This document shows, one piece after another, positions 45,606 through 49,186 of a stretch of 49,186 nt of DNA; positions within the stretch are counted from its first letter, which is position 1, and each line of letters begins with the position of its first letter. The notes beneath the pieces were generated by a model. The model saw only the letters and a program-made list of their open reading frames with translations. It was not told where the DNA came from and did no database searches. A program made the position numbers and the translations under genes. Source of the stretch: Bacillus renqingensis (GTDB lineage Bacteria; Bacillota; Bacilli; Bacillales; Cytobacillaceae); assembly GCF_016464375.1 (NCBI RefSeq), contig NZ_JADDIU010000035.1, positions 1 to 49,186 of the forward strand, read 5' to 3'.

Positions 45606-46577
45606 ATGAAATTGATCACAATCCTAGTGCCTGCATATAATGAAGAAGAAGTTGTAGGTCAATTTTATAAACAGGTAAGTCAGGTCTTAGAAAATATTCC
45701 TTTTTACAATTTTGAGCTTCTTTTTATAAACGACGGAAGTAAGGACAATACCTTAAATATTATAAAAAAATATGCTGAAGAAGATTCCCGAATTTCTTAT
45801 ATTAATTTGTCTAGAAATTATGGAAAAGAAATTGCAATGTCAGCAGGCTTTGATTATGCAAAAGGAGATGCTGTCGTCATTATGGATGCTGATTTGCAGC
45901 ATCCACCGGAAATAATTCCTGAAATGATACGCTGGTGGGAAAAAGGCTTTGATGATGTATATGCAAAAAGGATAAAACGTAAAGGTGAACCTTGGCTTAA
46001 AAAGCTCACTTCAAAAATGTATTATAAATTACTGCAAAAAACCACCAATATTCCTATTCTACCAGATGCCGGTGATTTTCGATTATTGGATTGCCGTTGT
46101 GTCAATGCGATTAAACAATTAAGGGAATCACAGCGTTATACAAAAGGAATGTATAGCTGGGTTGGATTTAACAAAAAAGAGATTGAATATGAGGCAGCGC
46201 CACGTGCTGCTGGTGAAACAAAATGGAATTACTCTAGGTTAATTGAATTGGCTCTTGAGGGAATTACATCATTTACCACGTTCCCCTTACGCTTATCTAG
46301 TATCCTAGGCTTTTCCATTTCTATTTTATCTTTTATTTATCTAGTTTTTATTATTATAAAAACACTTGTATATGGAGCTGATACAAGTGGTTACCCATCC
46401 ATGATGGTAATCATCTTATTTTTAGGAGGGATTCAACTTATCTCATTAGGAATAATCGGTGAATATTTAGGAAGGATTTTTATCGAAACCAAAAATCGAC
46501 CTTTGTATTTTATTGATGAATATGGTTCGATGAAGGTAGAACAGAAAGAAAATGAATATGACAAAAGAACTTTATAG
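45606..46577 (+). CDS. CsbB-like polyprenyl-phosphate glycosyltransferase (GT2)
   Basis: 323 aa. The GT-A domain (1-225) has ILVPAYNEEE, FINDGSKDNT, DADLQHPPE with the DxD-like metal site, and AGETKWNYSRL. Two C-terminal TMs follow (about 230-255 and 265-290). Such enzymes charge undecaprenyl phosphate with a sugar on the inner membrane face. With the GtrA protein (26-nt overlap) and YfhO upstream it makes the three-part glycosylation module. The sugar cannot be told from sequence. Confidence 0.93.
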   Translation: MKLITILVPAYNEEEVVGQFYKQVSQVLENIPFYNFELLFINDGSKDNTLNIIKKYAEEDSRISYINLSRNYGKEIAMSAGFDYAKGDAVVIMDADLQHPPEIIPEMIRWWEKGFDDVYAKRIKRKGEPWLKKLTSKMYYKLLQKTTNIPILPDAGDFRLLDCRCVNAIKQLRESQRYTKGMYSWVGFNKKEIEYEAAPRAAGETKWNYSRLIELALEGITSFTTFPLRLSSILGFSISILSFIYLVFIIIKTLVYGADTSGYPSMMVIILFLGGIQLISLGIIGEYLGRIFIETKNRPLYFIDEYGSMKVEQKENEYDKRTL

Positions 46578-46968
46578 AATTATTATGTATATTATTATGG
46601 GTGGGTTTACAACTTTAGTTAATATTATAATTTATTGGATTACTGATGAGAAGCTTCATCTTGATTACCGTGTTGCTACAACCCTTGCTTGGATTGCGTC
46701 TGTTTTATTTGCGTATGTGGTGAACAAACGGTACGTTTTTGAGAGTAAAACTTCTTCTCGGCGTGATACATTAGTAGAAATGGCTTCTTTTTTTGGCTTT
46801 CGCCTTTTATCCTTCTTTATGGATTTGACCGCAATGATAATTCTAGTTAGTGGTATAAACATGAATGGAACATTGGCAAAAATATTAGCAAACATTGTAG
46901 TATTAATTGCCAATTATATATTTAGTAAATTATTTATATTTAAAAATAGTACAGATACAGCTGAATAA
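46552..46968 (+). CDS. GtrA/GtcA-family lipid-linked sugar flippase
   Basis: 138 aa with four TMs and family marks GGFTTLVNIIIYW and VVNKRYVFES. GtrA proteins move polyprenyl-phosphate sugars across the membrane. The start is ATG 46552 or 46558, inside the GT2 gene, so translation is coupled. The sugar it flips would be used by YfhO. Confidence 0.92.
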   Translation: MNMTKELYRIIMYIIMGGFTTLVNIIIYWITDEKLHLDYRVATTLAWIASVLFAYVVNKRYVFESKTSSRRDTLVEMASFFGFRLLSFFMDLTAMIILVSGINMNGTLAKILANIVVLIANYIFSKLFIFKNSTDTAE

Positions 46969-46971
46969 TTT

Positions 46972-47031
46972 AAAAAACAGCACAACTTTTGAGGCAATTA
47001 GAAAGCCAGTAAAATTGATGTGCTGTTTTTT
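46972..47031 (+). terminator. Probable terminator after gtrA
   Basis: AAAAAACAGCACA pairs exactly with TGTGCTGTTTTTT (13 bp) across a loop of 34 nt, ending in a T-run. The stem is good and the loop unusually long. Confidence 0.6.
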
Positions 47032-47210
47032 GAAGTTACCTTATGGAAAAAATGTATATTTTCTTTAAACAAAACAATATGGTGTGCCAAATCTTGATTT
47101 AACTATCCTTTTTAAAAAGTAAAAATCTATATAATTTCCCTTCAACTCTTTGCCCCTGCTGACTAATTCCATTCCCTAATTTTAAACCTTTCCTTTTGAA
47201 TTACAAAATA

Positions 47211-47219
47211 TGCTATAAT
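47211..47219 (+). promoter_or_regulatory. Extended -10 promoter for the DUF6020-like gene
   Basis: TGCTATAAT, 87 nt before the start; no clear -35. Confidence 0.5.
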
Positions 47220-47305
47220 ATTTCGGTGTTATTATCAAAAAATGAAGATAACAGGGGAAATCATTTTAATAAATATTCAAAACGGAAGGAAATGAGTCGA
47301 TACTT

Positions 47306-49123
47306 ATGTTCAATAGATTAAATCCTGTTCGCATTATTATAAGTTTATTAGTAGGAGTCTTTATAGGGCTAGGATTTCTTTCTTTTTCGTATCCTATTAA
47401 ATATTTTTCTCTTTATACGATAATCTTTTTTGCATTAATAGGCAGTTTTCTTAGCTACACCGTTCTCTTTGTAAAAAGTGTTCGCAATCCCTTTATCGGT
47501 CTAACTAGAGCAGCAAAAGGAACAAGCTACCTCTTTTTACTATTGTTGTCCCTTATTCTTACAATGGCTTTAAAAGGACCGCAACAGCATTTAGCGCAAT
47601 ATTCATTTTTTGTTATCGTTTTAACGTATTTGGCTACTTTTTTATTTTTTTCCTTTGGAATTCTATTCATAATTAGGCTATTTTTCCTCATCCATTCTAA
47701 TGACCACAATAAGGAAATTCCAAAGAGAACTATTTTATATTTTGCATCTTTACCTATCATCATTTCGTTGTTCTATTTTTGGGCGTATTATCCGGGTGTT
47801 TTAATGGCCGATTCTGTTAACCAATGGCAGCAGGCTCATTCGACATTTTATAATGATTGGCACCCTGTTATGATGACATGGCTCATTAAATTGACTACCT
47901 TATTATGGGATAATCCTGCCTGTTTTGTTATTTTACAATTTATCCTAGCGGGTCTGATAACGGGGTATGTTCTGTATTCTTTTAAAAAGTTAAACATAAA
48001 TAAATGGATTTTATTAATTGGATACTTATTTTTAAGCGGTTTTCCGCTAATCTCATTGTATTCTGTCGTTATTTGGAAAGATACATTATTTGGTTACTTT
48101 TTTCTGTTATTTACAACCATACTGTTGCAAATTCTTTATACAAATGGTAAATGGCTACACTCTTATAAACATTTATTTTGCCTTTACTTAGCTTTATGCG
48201 GTGTTGCTTTATTTAGGCACAACGGATGGCCTGTCATTCTTGCAACCATCATCATCTTTTTATTCTTTCTAAGAAAAAACTATTGGCGTTTGTATGGTGT
48301 GTTCTTTCTCGTGATTGGAACCTATCTGATTATTACAGGGCCCGTATACCAACATTTTAAGGTATTTCCGGCTGAGCCAACAGAATCTTACAGCATTCCG
48401 TTTCAACAAATTGCGAGGGTCATGAAGGAAGACGGCGACATGACAACTGAACAAAAACAATTCTTCCATCAGGTTCTTCCTATTAATGAGTGGAAACAAA
48501 GATATCATCCAACCGATGTAGATATGATCAAGTTTACTGGTCATTTTAATAGAGAATTTATTAAGGCGAATAAAAAGGAGTTTTTTACAAATTGGCTGGC
48601 TGTAAGTGCTCAAAATCCAAAATTGGCTTTTGCCGCCTTTTCTGATCAGGTCCAACTTGCATGGAAATTATACGTTTCAGGCGGAGACATGCGTCGTCCT
48701 ATTTTTCGCGATAAAGCTTTTTCAAGTTATCGACCGGTATATTTTATGACATCGAAAAATGTTAAAAAATATCATGTTCAATATAAATGGTTTCATTATA
48801 AGGATTACGGTTCAGATAAAGCGAATATGAAGCTTTATCACTTTATTAAAAATATAAACCAATCAATTACCCATGGGCTTTTACGTGTCTTCGTCATGCC
48901 GGCACTTTACCTCTATCTTATTGTTTTATTTTTATTTATTACGACACTAAAAGGAAACTGGCGCTATTTACTGGCAGCAGTTCCGATGTTACTAAATCTG
49001 GGGTCGATGTTTGCTGCTATTCCAGCCCAGGATATACGGTATTTCTATCCAAATTATTTATTAGCCGTGCCTTTTTTCTTTTTAGCTACTTTATCTTGGA
49101 GAAAGCGTGATGGAAATGGGTAA
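47306..49123 (+). CDS. Polytopic membrane protein, DUF6020/GT-C-like
   Basis: 605 aa with about a dozen TMs. The stretch YPGVLMADSVNQWQQAHS followed by NDWHPVMMTWLIK resembles the D-H arrangement of the first extracytoplasmic loop of GT-C transferases, and LFRHNGWPVIL is typical of DUF6020. A large loop (about 350-510) and four closing TMs follow. It sits beside cell-surface glycosylation genes. Function is unproven; a lipid-linked sugar transferase is the best guess. ATG 47306 lies 10 nt past GGAAGGAAATGAG. Confidence 0.72.
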   Translation: MFNRLNPVRIIISLLVGVFIGLGFLSFSYPIKYFSLYTIIFFALIGSFLSYTVLFVKSVRNPFIGLTRAAKGTSYLFLLLLSLILTMALKGPQQHLAQYSFFVIVLTYLATFLFFSFGILFIIRLFFLIHSNDHNKEIPKRTILYFASLPIIISLFYFWAYYPGVLMADSVNQWQQAHSTFYNDWHPVMMTWLIKLTTLLWDNPACFVILQFILAGLITGYVLYSFKKLNINKWILLIGYLFLSGFPLISLYSVVIWKDTLFGYFFLLFTTILLQILYTNGKWLHSYKHLFCLYLALCGVALFRHNGWPVILATIIIFLFFLRKNYWRLYGVFFLVIGTYLIITGPVYQHFKVFPAEPTESYSIPFQQIARVMKEDGDMTTEQKQFFHQVLPINEWKQRYHPTDVDMIKFTGHFNREFIKANKKEFFTNWLAVSAQNPKLAFAAFSDQVQLAWKLYVSGGDMRRPIFRDKAFSSYRPVYFMTSKNVKKYHVQYKWFHYKDYGSDKANMKLYHFIKNINQSITHGLLRVFVMPALYLYLIVLFLFITTLKGNWRYLLAAVPMLLNLGSMFAAIPAQDIRYFYPNYLLAVPFFFLATLSWRKRDGNG

Positions 49124-49146
49124 AAAAATATTACATTCACTATGTC

Positions 49147-49186
49147 AACTACCCCACTGAGGTGAATCTATTCAGTGGGGGCTTGA
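49147..49186. mobile_element. Possible end of an IS200/IS605-family (TnpB-type) element, cut by the window
   Basis: GTCAACTACCCCACTGA, an 11-nt loop and TCAGTGGGGGCTTG form a 9-bp hairpin. The frame CAACTACCCC...GGGG-CTTG is typical of hairpins at the ends of IS605-type elements with TnpB. It could instead be the terminator of the preceding gene, but no T-run is seen before the edge. Confidence 0.4.

Larger units (their letters stand above)
46969..47305. other. Intergenic region before the DUF6020-like gene
   Basis: This 337-nt AT-rich gap holds the gtrA terminator and an extended -10 (TGCTATAAT, 47211-47219) for the next gene. No gene is supported. Confidence 0.5.

Noticed and set aside
1..49186. 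CRISPR arrays, tRNA, rRNA and metabolite riboswitches
   Set aside because: No regular spaced repeats, cloverleaf sequences, rRNA motifs or T-box/SAM-type leaders were recognised in reading the intergenic regions.

Overview
The window is Bacillaceae (Firmicutes) chromosome. It shows low GC, strong Shine-Dalgarno sites, and Bacillus-type gene neighbourhoods in recognisable order: ftsE-ftsX, cccB, yvjA, prfB, secA, hpf, comFC, comFA, degV-degU-degS, yvyE, an LCP gene, tagO, and a wall teichoic acid (WTA) locus. Genus cannot be fixed from sequence alone. Nothing resembling tRNA, rRNA, CRISPR or a complete insertion sequence was seen.

Layout. 1-6107 (minus strand): an M23 hydrolase with a coiled coil, ftsX, ftsE, a cytochrome c551 lipoprotein, a YitT-family membrane protein, and prfB with its programmed +1 frameshift. 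6355-14075 (minus): a six-gene multihaem cytochrome island with 35 CXXCH sites. It encodes two membrane-anchored NapC/NirT-like cytochromes (10 and 12 haems), a TPR protein, an NHL beta-propeller, and two secreted cytochromes (6 haems with an FN3-like domain, 7 haems with Ig-like domains). 14440-16950 (plus): secA, opposite in orientation to hpf and prfB, with which it is co-oriented in B. subtilis. 17104-24957: hpf, a CotF-like gene, comFC, comFA, degV, degU, degS, yvyE. The flagellar block found between comFC and hpf in B. subtilis is absent. 25141-42331: an LCP ligase and the WTA locus (tagO, tagA, tagH, tagG, tagB-like, tagD, a glucosaminidase with SH3 domains, a tagF-like gene, and two very large tandem polymerase/glycosyltransferase fusions). 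42708-46968 (plus): YfhO-type GT-C protein, CsbB-type GT2 and GtrA flippase, the expected set for glycosylating a polymer outside the membrane. 47306-49123: a DUF6020-like polytopic membrane protein. The last 40 bases hold a hairpin like the ends of IS200/IS605-family elements.

How it fits together. The cytochrome island reads as a route from membrane quinol (10/12-haem NapC-like proteins) to secreted wall-side cytochromes (6/7-haem), with TPR and NHL proteins as likely scaffolds. An extracellular or metal/oxyanion electron-transfer role is inference. The WTA locus covers linkage-unit synthesis (TagO, TagA, TagB), CDP-glycerol supply (TagD), polymerisation (three TagF-like proteins), export (TagGH), attachment (LCP), remodelling (glucosaminidase) and glycosylation (YfhO/GT2/GtrA).

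The two strongest novelty candidates are the 35-haem island between prfB and an inverted secA, and the tandem TagF-GT4 fusions. In those fusions GW (teichoic-acid-binding SH3-like) modules, two in one copy and four in the other, sit between the two halves of the GT4 domain.
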